Below are positions 52,116 to 61,836 of a DNA stretch of 64,000 nucleotides, piece by piece. The number at the start of each line of letters is the position of its first letter. Position 1 is the first letter of the stretch. Source of the stretch: an uncultured bacterium. Its GTDB lineage: Bacteria > Cyanobacteriota > Vampirovibrionia > Gastranaerophilales > Gastranaerophilaceae. A program made the position numbers and the translations under genes. The stretch is from contig CACZCH010000002.1 of assembly GCA_902779645.1 (NCBI GenBank), positions 17,772-81,771 on the forward strand, in the 5' to 3' direction. The notes under the pieces are model-generated. The model saw nothing but the letters and a program-made list of their open reading frames with translations, did not search any database and had not been told where the DNA came from.

Positions 52116-53549
52116 CTATTCTTTTTGTTTTTTTAATTTAATCTCGACTTCCTCAGAACATAAATTTCTTCCGATTGATTTTTCCAAGTTAGAACGGGCT
52201 GAATTGTATTCATATAAAATCTTATAATAAGTTAATTGTGCATTTTCATAATCAACTTGTGCATCTTTAAGTTCAATTGGATCTCCTACGCCGACTTTAT
52301 ACCTTCCGGAAGATAAATTATAATTTTCTTTAGCTTGTTTCATACCCAAATATGCAACAGGAATCTTGTTCTTTTTTTCATCAAAAATGTAGTAGGCATT
52401 TTGAACTTCCAAATAGATATTATTTTTGGTTTTAATAGCTTCAGATTGTTCTCTTGAATAAATAGAGCGTGCTTCTCTTAATTGATGTTTCAAGAGCATT
52501 CCGTTAACGGTAGGAAAGTTAATATATGCCCCGAATGTATAACCATAATTTGAGTCAGGGTGTCTTCCTCCGACTTCAAACTGACCCTGAGTTATAAATT
52601 GCGGAAGCCAACTTTTTTTAACAAGTTTAACATTCTGTTTTGCTTGTTCTACTTTAATCTCAGCCAGTTGAAACTCTGAACGGGATTTTTCCGCAATATC
52701 AATAGCTTTATTTAATGTAATATCACAGCTATCATACTTGAGTTTTTCGGATAAAGTGTATTTTGTGTAGTATGGTATACCTATTACATTATTCAATTTA
52801 GCCATAGCGATATTTACTGAATGTTGGGCTTGTATCAGTGTAAGTTTAGAATTACTTAAATTCACTTCTGCAATAGTTAAATCTATTTTGGGTTTAACTC
52901 CAACCTCATAAAACCCTCTTGCTTGCTCATAAAATTTTTCATATTCTCTAACATTTACTTCTGCAACTTGCTCTGCAACTAACGCATATTGAAGGTTATA
53001 ATATGCATCTTTTACTTGATACACTACATCATTAATGATTCCTGTGAGCATAATTTTATATCCGGCATTATCAAGTTTTCTTATTGTTGCCTGATTCTGT
53101 GTTACTCCAAAATCATACAATAATTGTGAAGCACTAATTTGACCAAGCACCCAAAAGTTATAAATTAAATTCTCCTGAAATACATCAGATAATTGTAATT
53201 GACGAATTCTGCTGTAACCTGACTGCCAGCTAAACTGCGGGAAAAAGTTAGACCAAACTTGTTTTATTCTCGCATCGGAAGCAAACACATCCTGCATAGC
53301 CGATTGTATTCTAGGGTTATTACCAAGTGCCAATTTTATACAATCTTCTAAGTTAACTTCAATTGTATTTTCTATACCAGCTTGTAAAGTTTCTGATTCA
53401 GTATTATGAATCGGCTGTACGTCAGAACTAATCGGATACTCTTCCTCATTAATTACATTGCCGATATTTATACCTTTGTATAAAAAAACAGCTTCACACT
53501 GACAGCAAAAAAATGCTGACAAAATTAGTATTAAAATTATTTTCTTCAT
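52116..53549 (-). CDS. TolC-like outer-membrane efflux protein
   Basis: A signal peptide (ILILILSAFFCCQCEAVF) is followed by the duplicated helical/beta-barrel repeat of the OEP family. Typical blocks are LEDCIKLALGNNPRIQSAMQ and AEVNLSNSKLTLIQAQHSV in the first half and KLVKKSWLPQFITQGQFEVG plus YKVGVGDPIELKDAQVDYEN in the second. A Cys pair (CCQC) near the signal end may allow lipidation. It forms the exit duct of the tripartite pump and starts 2 nt after the RND gene. Confidence 0.9.
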   Translation of the reverse strand: MKKIILILILSAFFCCQCEAVFLYKGINIGNVINEEEYPISSDVQPIHNTESETLQAGIENTIEVNLEDCIKLALGNNPRIQSAMQDVFASDARIKQVWSNFFPQFSWQSGYSRIRQLQLSDVFQENLIYNFWVLGQISASQLLYDFGVTQNQATIRKLDNAGYKIMLTGIINDVVYQVKDAYYNLQYALVAEQVAEVNVREYEKFYEQARGFYEVGVKPKIDLTIAEVNLSNSKLTLIQAQHSVNIAMAKLNNVIGIPYYTKYTLSEKLKYDSCDITLNKAIDIAEKSRSEFQLAEIKVEQAKQNVKLVKKSWLPQFITQGQFEVGGRHPDSNYGYTFGAYINFPTVNGMLLKHQLREARSIYSREQSEAIKTKNNIYLEVQNAYYIFDEKKNKIPVAYLGMKQAKENYNLSSGRYKVGVGDPIELKDAQVDYENAQLTYYKILYEYNSARSNLEKSIGRNLCSEEVEIKLKKQKE

Positions 53550-53551
53550 AT

Positions 53552-56500
53552 TTATCTTCTGTTTTTAAGATAAATAAAAAGTCCGACAAGCGTAATTACA
53601 CAAGCGGATATAATTTTAACAATTAAAGGCAATGCAAAAATCTTGCCAATTATAAAAGGAAGGACTACAAAGAAAATTAAGTATAATAAAGCTATACCAA
53701 GAACTAACAATCCAAGTTCTTTTAATAAATCTTTTCTTTGCTCAGGCTCATTTTTAATTGTATTCAGAAGTACAAAAAATGCAGGAACTAAAATGCTTCC
53801 AAAAATGGATACAGCAAGCATACCACCAAATACAGATACACCTATTGAGTGACGGCTTCCTGCACCTGCACCTCTTGCAAATACAAGCGGAAGCAATCCT
53901 AAAATAAACGCAATATTTGTCATCATAACAGCTCTGAATCTTAAATTTGCAGCCTGCATTGCAGCCTCAATATAATGCTTGCCATCCTTTTCCATTGCAT
54001 CTTTGGCAAATTCAACAATTAAGATTGCCTGTTTAGTAGATAAACCTAAAAGCATTACCAAACCGACTTGAGCATATATATCTAGAGCCAGCCCCCAAAC
54101 ATATTGAAGCAGCAATGCACCTGATATAGCAATCGGAGATATAAGCATTACTGATATAGGGAGTGTCCAGCTTTCATATAAAGCAACCAGAAACAAATAT
54201 ACAAAAGCAAATGCTAAAGACAAAATTGATATCAACTGTCCGGACGACTGCTGTTCTAAGAATGATTTACCTGACCACGCATAGTCCATATCATTAGGAA
54301 GAACTTTGTCAGCCAATTTTTCCATTGCTTTCATACCTGAGCCTGAACTTATACCGGAAGCAACTTCAGCATTAACGGAAATTGAAGGATAAAGGTTAAA
54401 TCTTGTAAGTTCAAACGGTGCAATTATATCTTTTGTTGTAATTACTGAAGTTAATGGTACCATTTTCCCAGCAGTATTTTTTACATAAACTTGGTTCAAA
54501 TCGTCCATTGTATCCCTGTACTCAGAATCAGCCTGCATAAATACACGATATACACGACCAAATTTATTAAAGTCATTTACATACGTGGATGCATATTGCG
54601 CTGCTAACGTAGAATAAATCTCAGATATAGGAACTCCTTGAGAAAGAGCTTTTTCTTCATTTACTCTTACATCAACTTGCGGTAATGATGCAGTAAAAGA
54701 TGTATATACACTGGAAAAAGCCGGATTTATTCTTGCTTCTTTCATAAGTTTTTGCGCTTCTGCAAACATTTGTTCAGGTGATCTGTCACCTTTATCAAGA
54801 ACCTGAAATTCAATACCGTTATACATACCTAAACCTGTAATCGCAGGAGGTTGAGAAACAAATGTTATAGTTTCTGTATATTTTTGTGTTATTTGTCTTG
54901 CTTGAGCCATTATATTATTTATAGACAATTTTTTAGATTTTCTGTCATGCCAAGGATTAAGTTTAACTATTACAAGAGCAGTGTTTTCACCATTGAAACC
55001 ATTAATGGAAAGCGTTGAATTTACTCCGGGAATAGTTAAAATCTCCTTACACATATTATTAACAACTTCTGTGGAACGAGTAAGTGTTGCACCGTCCTGA
55101 AGCTGTACCTGCATAAACATTGCACCTCTGTCCTCGTCAGGAAGGAATCCTTGAGGTACAATTTTAAACATAATTATAATAAATAAAACAATGCCTAATA
55201 CTGTTCTAAGAGTTTTCTTAGGCTGTTTAACAAAATACTCTACAACACTTAAATATTTGTCTCTAACTTTGATAAACCACTTATCGAATTTTTCAATAAA
55301 TTCATAATCTGATTTTTCTTCTCCTGCTTTTAGAATCATTGAGCATAGAGCTGGCGAAAGAGTTAGTGCTACAACTGTTGAAAGACCGACAGATGTCGCA
55401 ATACAAACCGCAAATTGTCTAAACATTTGTCCTGTAATTCCGCCCAAGAAAGAAACCGGTACAAATACCGCCATTAAAACCAGAGATGTTGCTACTACAG
55501 CACCAAATACTTCCTCCATAGAAATATTTGTAGCTTCCCTTGGTGATTTGCCTTCTTGAATATGTCTTTGTGTATTTTCAAGTACAACAATTGCATCGTC
55601 AACAACAAGACCAACAGCAAGTACTAATCCAAACAATATCAAAAGGTTTATTGAAAAACCGATTCCGGCCATCACAATAAATACACCAATTAATGATACA
55701 GGAATCGCACAAAACGGAATAAAAGCAGCTCTTTTTGTTCCTAAAAACAGATATGTTACAGCAGATACCAGAAGTATTGCAAGCAAAATCGCTTCTACAA
55801 CCTCTTTAATAGATTCTCTAACAAATTCCGTTACATCATATTGTACACGATATTCCATATCATTAGGGAATTTCTTACTTAGAATTTCCATTTTTTTGTT
55901 AATTCTGTTAACAAGGTCGATAGTATTAGCATCCGGCAGCTGAGTAACAGCAACAATTGCAGATTCTCTTCCCTCGACCATTGATCGAACAGAATAACTC
56001 TCAGCCCCCAGCTCGACTCTGGCTACATCTTTAACTTTTACGTGAGAACCGTCTTTATTAGCTTTTATAATAATATTTTCAAACTCTTCAATAGTTTTAA
56101 GACGTCCTTTTGTCTTAAGCGTAAACTTCATCATTTGAGGAATTTCCATCGGTTCTGTGCCGATATTCCCTGCCGGAGATTGAATGTTTTGAGATTGAAT
56201 TGCCTGACTAATATCAGTTGTTGAGACACCCAAACTCGCCATCTTATCGGGTTTAAGCCAAATTCTCATTGAATAGTCGCCTGCGCCGTATACAGCCACA
56301 CCGGCTGAGCCTTTAGTACGTGCAAGTTCATCTTTAATATACATAGAAGCATAATTTGCTAAATATAAAGAATCATAAGTTCCATTTGGAGAACGTAAGC
56401 TAATAAACAAACAACCTCCGCCTCCGGTGGATTTACGTACAGTTAAACCGTAACGCCGAACTTCCTCCGGCAATCTTGGAGTTACCAATTGAAGCAGATT

Positions 56501-56824
56501 CTGCACATTTACAAGGTTCATATCCGGATTAGAGCCTACTTCAAAATATATAGTTAATTTATAGCTTCCATTGCTTGACTCAGAAGTCATGTAGAGCATA
56601 TTTTCAACACCGTTAAGCTGAAGTTCAACAGGAGCTGCAATTGTTGATGTTATAACATCAGCATTCGCACCTGAGTATGTTGCATTAACGATAACCTGCG
56701 GAGGAGTAATTGAAGGATATTCTTCCAATGGCAGTGTTGTCAGACAAAGAATACCTGCAAGCATTATAGCAATTGAAATAACTATTGCAAATTTAGGACG
56801 CTTTACGAAAAAATTCTCTGCCAT
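53552..56824 (-). CDS. RND-family multidrug efflux transporter (AcrB/HAE1 type)
   Basis: The 1090-residue inner-membrane pump has 12 predicted helices and two large periplasmic loops. Family blocks: the N-terminus FFVKRPKFAIVISIAIMLAG, LPLEEYPSITPPQVIVNATY, the proton-relay Asp pair in GLVLAVGLVVDDAIVVLENT, and the C-terminal GLVMLLGLSTKQAILIVEFA with the conserved Lys. It exports hydrophobic drugs or cell products by proton antiport. The extra C-terminal hydrophobic tail (last 50 residues) is longer than in AcrB. It is adjacent to its adaptor gene with no gap. Confidence 0.95.
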   Translation of the reverse strand: MAENFFVKRPKFAIVISIAIMLAGILCLTTLPLEEYPSITPPQVIVNATYSGANADVITSTIAAPVELQLNGVENMLYMTSESSNGSYKLTIYFEVGSNPDMNLVNVQNLLQLVTPRLPEEVRRYGLTVRKSTGGGGCLFISLRSPNGTYDSLYLANYASMYIKDELARTKGSAGVAVYGAGDYSMRIWLKPDKMASLGVSTTDISQAIQSQNIQSPAGNIGTEPMEIPQMMKFTLKTKGRLKTIEEFENIIIKANKDGSHVKVKDVARVELGAESYSVRSMVEGRESAIVAVTQLPDANTIDLVNRINKKMEILSKKFPNDMEYRVQYDVTEFVRESIKEVVEAILLAILLVSAVTYLFLGTKRAAFIPFCAIPVSLIGVFIVMAGIGFSINLLILFGLVLAVGLVVDDAIVVLENTQRHIQEGKSPREATNISMEEVFGAVVATSLVLMAVFVPVSFLGGITGQMFRQFAVCIATSVGLSTVVALTLSPALCSMILKAGEEKSDYEFIEKFDKWFIKVRDKYLSVVEYFVKQPKKTLRTVLGIVLFIIIMFKIVPQGFLPDEDRGAMFMQVQLQDGATLTRSTEVVNNMCKEILTIPGVNSTLSINGFNGENTALVIVKLNPWHDRKSKKLSINNIMAQARQITQKYTETITFVSQPPAITGLGMYNGIEFQVLDKGDRSPEQMFAEAQKLMKEARINPAFSSVYTSFTASLPQVDVRVNEEKALSQGVPISEIYSTLAAQYASTYVNDFNKFGRVYRVFMQADSEYRDTMDDLNQVYVKNTAGKMVPLTSVITTKDIIAPFELTRFNLYPSISVNAEVASGISSGSGMKAMEKLADKVLPNDMDYAWSGKSFLEQQSSGQLISILSLAFAFVYLFLVALYESWTLPISVMLISPIAISGALLLQYVWGLALDIYAQVGLVMLLGLSTKQAILIVEFAKDAMEKDGKHYIEAAMQAANLRFRAVMMTNIAFILGLLPLVFARGAGAGSRHSIGVSVFGGMLAVSIFGSILVPAFFVLLNTIKNEPEQRKDLLKELGLLVLGIALLYLIFFVVLPFIIGKIFALPLIVKIISACVITLVGLFIYLKNRR

Positions 56825-58039
56825 TTATCGATTACCCCCAAATAATTTTTTAATTTTGAAAATAACTTTTGATATTAAACTCTGTTTGGCTTCAACAGTT
56901 TTATTATTCTCTTGGACAGCCTGCTGAACAACTTTTACCGGGGAACCTGGAATAACCTTCTGCATACCTGTTGTAATTATTGTGTCACCTATTTTTACAC
57001 CGTCATATACGACCCAATTTGTACCTATTTGTCCCATAGTTTTTATATATGTTAATTTTGGTTTATTTTCTTCATTAATAACATAAACGTATAAACCTTC
57101 TTGGTTTTCCATAGTTGCAGTTTGAGGCACAATCGGCATTTCATCTTTAAGATTTGAATATATTTTAACTCTTCCGAAATCGCCTTGTAAAAGAACATCT
57201 TTAGGATTCGGGAAAGTTGCTCTCATTGTAATTGTACCGGTGGATTCATCAACTCTGTTATCATAAAAATCCTGAACACCTTTAAATTCATATTTCTGTC
57301 CGGAACTAAAAGTAAATTCTACTTCTCTTTTTACATTCGGAGAACCGTCAATTCTGTTCAGCTCGGCATAATCTTTTGATTCAAGAGGGAATGTTATATA
57401 CATTGGATCAGAACTGTTTATAGTAGTTAAAGGTCCGCTATTCATTGAAACATAGTTACCTACTGTTACATCAATAATGCCAACTCTTCCATCAACAGGG
57501 GCTTTAACTTTTGTATACCCAAGATTTCTTTGAGCATCGCGATATACATTTTCCATACTTTGAACTTGAGCACTGTATGCATTCCTTTGAGCAAGTACAT
57601 TATCATAATCAGCTCTTGCCACAAAATCGTTATCTACAAGTTCTTTATAGCGTGCAAGCTGTTTGTTATAGTACTCTTGTTGAGCCCTTGCATTATCCAA
57701 ATTTCCCTTAGCATGTCCTACGGCATTTGTATATTCTTGCGGTTCTATTTCAAAAAGGAGCTGACCTTTTTTTACATAATCTCCTTCTTTAAAATAACTT
57801 TTTGTTAAATATCCGTTAATACGAGCTAAAACTTCAACCCTGTATTTAGCCATAACTCTTGCCGGTGCATCGAATTCTCTTCTAACCTGAGCTGATTTAA
57901 CAGTGTCAACAGTAACTGTCGGAATACCCATCATTTTTTTCTTATTTGCAGCACTGGATTTACTAACATTGTCAATTATCATTCTGCCTAAAATGAGCAC
58001 TATTATTACTGATATTATAATTATTATTTTTTTTCTCAT
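56825..58039 (-). CDS. RND efflux periplasmic adaptor (AcrA/MFP family)
   Basis: The start at 58039 has SD GGAGAG and gives an N-terminal anchor (KKIIIIISVIIVLILGRMII); the frame extends 24 codons upstream without SD. The lipoyl/barrel parts read EVLARINGYLTKSYFKEGDY and KGQLLFEIEPQEY, followed by the alpha-hairpin (about 95-160) and VKAPVDGRVGIIDVTVGNYV. There is no lipobox, so it is membrane-anchored rather than a lipoprotein. It is the first gene of the MFP-RND-OMF operon. No regulator gene is adjacent. Confidence 0.92.
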   Translation of the reverse strand: MRKKIIIIISVIIVLILGRMIIDNVSKSSAANKKKMMGIPTVTVDTVKSAQVRREFDAPARVMAKYRVEVLARINGYLTKSYFKEGDYVKKGQLLFEIEPQEYTNAVGHAKGNLDNARAQQEYYNKQLARYKELVDNDFVARADYDNVLAQRNAYSAQVQSMENVYRDAQRNLGYTKVKAPVDGRVGIIDVTVGNYVSMNSGPLTTINSSDPMYITFPLESKDYAELNRIDGSPNVKREVEFTFSSGQKYEFKGVQDFYDNRVDESTGTITMRATFPNPKDVLLQGDFGRVKIYSNLKDEMPIVPQTATMENQEGLYVYVINEENKPKLTYIKTMGQIGTNWVVYDGVKIGDTIITTGMQKVIPGSPVKVVQQAVQENNKTVEAKQSLISKVIFKIKKLFGGNR

Positions 58040-58150
58040 TCTCTCTCCAATTACATATCCTAATGAAAAACTTTTTATATAAATTTTAACAAGAAAATGA
58101 AATATATTCAATCAATAAGGTATATGTACAAATGGAGAATTAATAGATAT

Positions 58151-59728
58151 CTACTTTTTTAACACTTTTATACAACGATTAGGTTCCTCCCCAACCGAAA
58201 TACTCTTAAGATTATACTGTTCAATAAGTTCATGCTGAAGTTTTCTTATATGAGTATTTTGCGGTGCAAGTTCTATTTCAGGTGCACCTTCAAGAACCTT
58301 TTTAATTGCATTTTTTGCTTCATCTAATGCAATTTCTGTCTCATCTTTATAGTCATGAGTTGTATTAACATCTCCAGGTTGAATATCCAAAGCTTCTTTC
58401 AGAACCTTTTGAATGTGAGACATTGAATTTGTTTTTACATAAAATACACGAATTCTATACTCTTGAGCACTGTTTAGAATTTTTGCTCCGCCTTTAGCAT
58501 AATTTTTATGTGCAATAACTATATCCGCATCTTCAATATTTCTCGTAATTTCGACATTCATGTCCAAGCTTTCAATGATTTTTTCAACAATCGTTCTTGA
58601 AACTGCATATAAATAAACTTTTTTAAGAGGTTTAACTTTCTCAACATATTCTTGACGTGAGAAAGAGAAGTTCATCTTATTATCCTTGGGAGATTCAACT
58701 TCTTTCTGATTGAATTCTTGAGGTAATTTTTCAGCCATAATATCTGAAGGTTTTGAATTAACTTTTCTAATTTCAGGTCTGATCGGCCATCCTCTAAGAA
58801 TGTAATCAACTGCTTCAGATGTATTTTTATATACTGCAAGCGTATCTCTATCCTGAATTTCAATAACAATGTCAAATGTCGGCTGTTTTTCCCTTTCCAA
58901 AACAGTCTTTTGAGAAGCTCTTCTTTTCGCCTCATCATCACCTAAAGTAACTGATTGAATACCTCCAACCAAATCAGACAAGATCGGGTTCTTAATTAAA
59001 CTTTCTAAACAATTACCGTGTGCAGTAGCAATGAGCATTACACCGCGCTCAGCAATTGTTCTTGCAGCCTGAGCTTCAGCTTCAGTACCGATTTCATCAA
59101 CAACAATAACTTCAGGAGTATGGTTTTCAACAGCTTCAATCATTATATCTTTTTGGAGTTCCGGTTGAGCAACCTGCATTCTCCTTGATGCACCAACTGC
59201 CGGATGCGGAACATCACCATCACCTGCAATTTCATTTGATGTATCAACAATAACAACTCTTTTACCAAGTTCATCTGCAACCAAACGAGAGATTTCTCTC
59301 AATTTTGTAGTCTTACCCACACCGGGAGGGCCGAGAAACAGTATACTTTTCCCTTGTGTACAAAAATCTTTTATACAAGCAATAGTACCTGTTACAACTC
59401 TACCTATTCTGCAAGTTAAACCGACAATTTTCCCCTGTCTGTTTCTTATTGCACTTATACGATGTAAAGTTCCAGGAATACCTGAACGATTGTCATGAGT
59501 AAATGTTTGGATTCTTGATGTTACATAATCGATATCATCGTCGTTAACATCATCTTTACCGAGTTTTTCTATTTTACCGCCTGAATGTCTAACTTCAGGT
59601 GGTCTTCCTATATCTAAAACAATCTCTATTACATCACTCAAACTTTCTAGAGTAATAAAAGACACTACTTTCGGGGGCATAACAGATAAAAGCCTGTCAA
59701 GGTCATTTTGGAATTCTAAATTGCTCAT
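58151..59728 (-). CDS. Ycf45/SpoIIIAA-like AAA ATPase with C-terminal R3H domain
   Basis: The 525-residue protein has an N-terminal domain (1-110) found in cyanobacterial and plastid Ycf45. A SpoIIIAA-type AAA core follows: Walker A FLGPPGVGKTTKLREISRLV, VVIVDTSNEIAGDGDVPHP, Walker B EVIVVDEIGTEAEAQA and ATAHGNCLESLIKNP. After a low-complexity linker (about 330-380) a second small domain follows. The C-terminus has an R3H motif (RKLQH, residues about 496-500), a single-stranded nucleic-acid binder. Its function is not established to my knowledge. It is one of the clearest lineage markers in this window. Confidence 0.85.
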   Translation of the reverse strand: MSNLEFQNDLDRLLSVMPPKVVSFITLESLSDVIEIVLDIGRPPEVRHSGGKIEKLGKDDVNDDDIDYVTSRIQTFTHDNRSGIPGTLHRISAIRNRQGKIVGLTCRIGRVVTGTIACIKDFCTQGKSILFLGPPGVGKTTKLREISRLVADELGKRVVIVDTSNEIAGDGDVPHPAVGASRRMQVAQPELQKDIMIEAVENHTPEVIVVDEIGTEAEAQAARTIAERGVMLIATAHGNCLESLIKNPILSDLVGGIQSVTLGDDEAKRRASQKTVLEREKQPTFDIVIEIQDRDTLAVYKNTSEAVDYILRGWPIRPEIRKVNSKPSDIMAEKLPQEFNQKEVESPKDNKMNFSFSRQEYVEKVKPLKKVYLYAVSRTIVEKIIESLDMNVEITRNIEDADIVIAHKNYAKGGAKILNSAQEYRIRVFYVKTNSMSHIQKVLKEALDIQPGDVNTTHDYKDETEIALDEAKNAIKKVLEGAPEIELAPQNTHIRKLQHELIEQYNLKSISVGEEPNRCIKVLKK

Positions 59729-59915
59729 ATTTCTTATTTGTTAAGCCTTTCTATACTGCCATCAGGGTAGAACTACTCGAATCTAAACTCCTAACTTTAT
59801 TATAACATATTCTCTCATACGATTTGAGGTTTTGTCACTATTTTTAAGAAATGTAAAGGTGTAATTTGTTAATTCAATTGTCTTATGAATAACTTTTTGC
59901 GGAATCAAAATAAAA

Positions 59916-59939
59916 GGCAAAACGTAAAAACGTTTTGCC
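59916..59939 (-). terminator. Rho-independent terminator
   Basis: GGCAAAACGT / ACGTTTTGCC (10-bp stem, AAAA/TTTT loop) is followed on the minus strand by TTTTATTTTGATT, 46 nt after the stop of the gene at 59986-60285. The rest of 59729-59985 shows only AT-rich spacer. Confidence 0.75.
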
Positions 59940-59985
59940 GTCTCTTCTTATTAAATTTATAAGCTCTTCTCTTAATTACATATTT

Positions 59986-60285
59986 TTATGCTGCTCCTGC
60001 GCCGTTTTTATCCTTTACTTTGTATTTTTCTTCTTTCTCTTTTTCAGCATCTAATTCGTTATTTTTTTCTTGTTCTTCAACAAACAACGTAGCGAATTGA
60101 GCATACAAATCATCGTTATCTAATATCTCATCAATTTCGAGATAATTATTATCATTTTCATTTGCTTCTTCAAATTTATCATTATTGATATCAAAAGCTG
60201 ATGCTCTGTCTTTTGCCAATTTATCCGCACCAATATGCTTTGTAATAAAATTTGCTAGAACATTTGTATTAATGTGTGCTGACAT
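59986..60285 (-). CDS. Hypothetical acidic protein with an EF-hand-like loop
   Basis: I do not recognise the family. The 99-residue product is very acidic. Residues 52-63 (NENDNNYLEIDE after FEEA) fit the 12-residue EF-hand loop pattern, with N/D at 1, 3 and 5, Leu at 8 and Glu at 12, but with Asn instead of Gly at 6. A less regular DINNDK lies before it. The C-terminus is a charged helix ending GAGAA. SD AAGGAG precedes the ATG. The upstream region has the TTTTGTAACAAA dyad and TTTATATATATGTAAG box. No signal peptide is seen. Confidence 0.6.
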   Translation of the reverse strand: MSAHINTNVLANFITKHIGADKLAKDRASAFDINNDKFEEANENDNNYLEIDEILDNDDLYAQFATLFVEEQEKNNELDAEKEKEEKYKVKDKNGAGAA

Positions 60286-60308
60286 ATTTTGTCTCCTTAT
60301 TTATTCAT

Positions 60309-60372
60309 CTTACATATATATAAAGCATATAAGAATTCTCAAATTTCATACATTATAAAATTTGTTACAAAA
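60309..60372 (-). promoter_or_regulatory. Bipartite promoter: TTTTGTAACAAA dyad plus TTTATATATATGTAAG box
   Basis: On the minus strand TTTTGTAACAAA (60372-60361) is followed by TTTATATATATGTAAG (60324-60309). The start-to-start distance is 48 bp and the box ends 24 nt before the ATG at 60285, exactly as for the gene starting at 47154. The 16-bp box is identical in both. Confidence 0.6.
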
Positions 60373-60391
60373 CTTTACAATATATATAAAA

Positions 60392-60465
60392 CCCCCTTGG
60401 CGGGAGTCGAACCCGCGACCTTCGGCTTCGGAAACCGACACTCTATCCGACTGAGCTACAAGGAG
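60392..60465 (-). tRNA. tRNA-Arg (anticodon CCG)
   Basis: Minus strand: acceptor CTCCTTG/CAAGGGG (one G-U pair), D arm GCTCAGTCGGATAGAGT, anticodon stem TCGGT/GCCGA with loop TTCCGAA (anticodon CCG, reads CGG), T arm GCGGG-TTCGACT-CCCGC. No CCA is encoded. Confidence 0.95.
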
Positions 60466-60522
60466 ATTTTATTTATTAATTTGTCATTCAGAGCAATGTA
60501 TAAAATTTAGGCTAAGATTTTT

Positions 60523-61227
60523 TTATTTCCCAAATCTGCGATTTCTGTTTTTGTATTCAATTACACATTCCGCCAATTTATCTTTATCAAATTCCGGCCA
60601 AAATTCAGGAATTACAATAAACTCTGAGTATGCTATCTGCCAGAGAAGATAATTAGATACTCTCATCTCACCGCCTGTTCTAATCAACAAATCAGGATCA
60701 GGAATATTTTTTGTATAAAGATGATTTGAAATTGTTTCTTCCGTAATATCCTTTATTCCTTCAGAAACTATACTTTTTACGGCGTGAACAAGTTCATCTC
60801 TCGAACCGTAATTGAATGCTATTTGTAGATTAACTCCGGTATTATTTTTTGTTGTTTCAACCGCATTATTAAGAATTTTTTGCAAATTAGGACTAAGTTT
60901 TGTCAAATCACCTATAAAAGAGATTACAACATTGTTTTCATTCATCTCTTTTAATTCATTCTTAAGTGTTTGGGCAAGCAAATCCATCAGAAATTTAACC
61001 TCTTCCGGTTTTCTATTCCAGTTTTCTGTTGAAAAAGCATAAACAGTAAGATACTTAATACCATAATCGTCACATGCCCGCATGGTTGTTTTAAGAGCAT
61101 CAACTCCTTTTTTATGTCCAACCATAGAAGGGAAATTTCTTTCCTTTGCCCAGCGTCTATTTCCATCCATAATAACTGCAATGTGTTTTAGATTGCATTC
61201 TTCTACAATTTTTCTTATATCTTCCAT
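60523..61227 (-). CDS. uppS: Isoprenyl transferase (undecaprenyl diphosphate synthase)
   Basis: UppS builds the C55 cis-prenyl carrier used for murein and LPS. Hallmarks: HIAVIMDGNRRWAKE with catalytic Asp (about D21), GHKKGVDALK, YLTVYAFSTENWNRK, and the C-terminal PDLLIRTGGEMRVSNYLLWQ plus YSEFIVIPEFWPEF. The 234-residue length is normal. It is the last gene of a three-gene operon (M16-like, MpaA-like, uppS) with 9-nt gaps. Confidence 0.96.
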   Translation of the reverse strand: MEDIRKIVEECNLKHIAVIMDGNRRWAKERNFPSMVGHKKGVDALKTTMRACDDYGIKYLTVYAFSTENWNRKPEEVKFLMDLLAQTLKNELKEMNENNVVISFIGDLTKLSPNLQKILNNAVETTKNNTGVNLQIAFNYGSRDELVHAVKSIVSEGIKDITEETISNHLYTKNIPDPDLLIRTGGEMRVSNYLLWQIAYSEFIVIPEFWPEFDKDKLAECVIEYKNRNRRFGK

Positions 61228-61236
61228 ATTTTATCC

Positions 61237-61821
61237 TTAATTCATGTTTTCCAATAATTCAAATATCTTAAATACAGGTTCTTTTAAATCATTTATATCA
61301 CATTCTTCATCAAGTTCAAGTGTTATAACAGGTATACCTTTTTCAATACCGGCCCAAGTTCCAAAGCTCCCCGGAGTAGGATATCCTATTGATTCTTCGA
61401 CAGGATAGCCAATAATTCTAGATATTTTTTCAGAAATACATTTTCCGTCACCATCATAATTCACAACCTTATATGGTGCATGAAGCGTCAATATAAGCTT
61501 TGGATTGTTATTTTCAATTAAATCTATAACAAACCTTGTTTCTTCTTCACTTGCCGGTTCAGAACCGCCATAGAAGTTGTCTTTTTCAGACAAAACCCAA
61601 TTTTTTGTCGGGAAATTTCTATTTAAATCAACACCATTTGAATTTGTACGTATATTATTTTTAAATCCATACTCATTCAAGCACGGTATAAAGCAAATTT
61701 TAGTATTTACAACATGATTTAAATATTCTTCAATTAAATACTTTCCTTGTGGTTCATCTCCATGAAAACAGCCTATAACAACTATCGAACCATTTTTATT
61801 TCCATAGAGAGTCTTATCCAT
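61237..61821 (-). CDS. M14-family zinc carboxypeptidase, MpaA-like murein peptide amidase
   Basis: The start is set at 61821, nine nt after GGAG; an ATG two codons earlier is too close. The 194-residue product has a metal site GCFHGDEPQGKY (His and Glu), SNGVDLNRNFPTKNW, LTLHAPYK with the third zinc His, and VITLELDEE with the catalytic Glu. This set fits MpaA and related M14 enzymes that cut gamma-D-Glu-meso-DAP in murein peptides. There is no signal peptide, so recycling in the cytoplasm is likely. It is between the M16-like gene and uppS, each 9 nt away. Confidence 0.75.
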   Translation of the reverse strand: MDKTLYGNKNGSIVVIGCFHGDEPQGKYLIEEYLNHVVNTKICFIPCLNEYGFKNNIRTNSNGVDLNRNFPTKNWVLSEKDNFYGGSEPASEEETRFVIDLIENNNPKLILTLHAPYKVVNYDGDGKCISEKISRIIGYPVEESIGYPTPGSFGTWAGIEKGIPVITLELDEECDINDLKEPVFKIFELLENMN

Positions 61822-61836
61822 AATCATTTACTCCGT

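Noticed and set aside
60289-60510. Plus-strand frame containing GVEPATFGFGNRHSIRLSY
   Set aside because: This peptide is the translated antisense of the tRNA-Arg gene, a common artefact.
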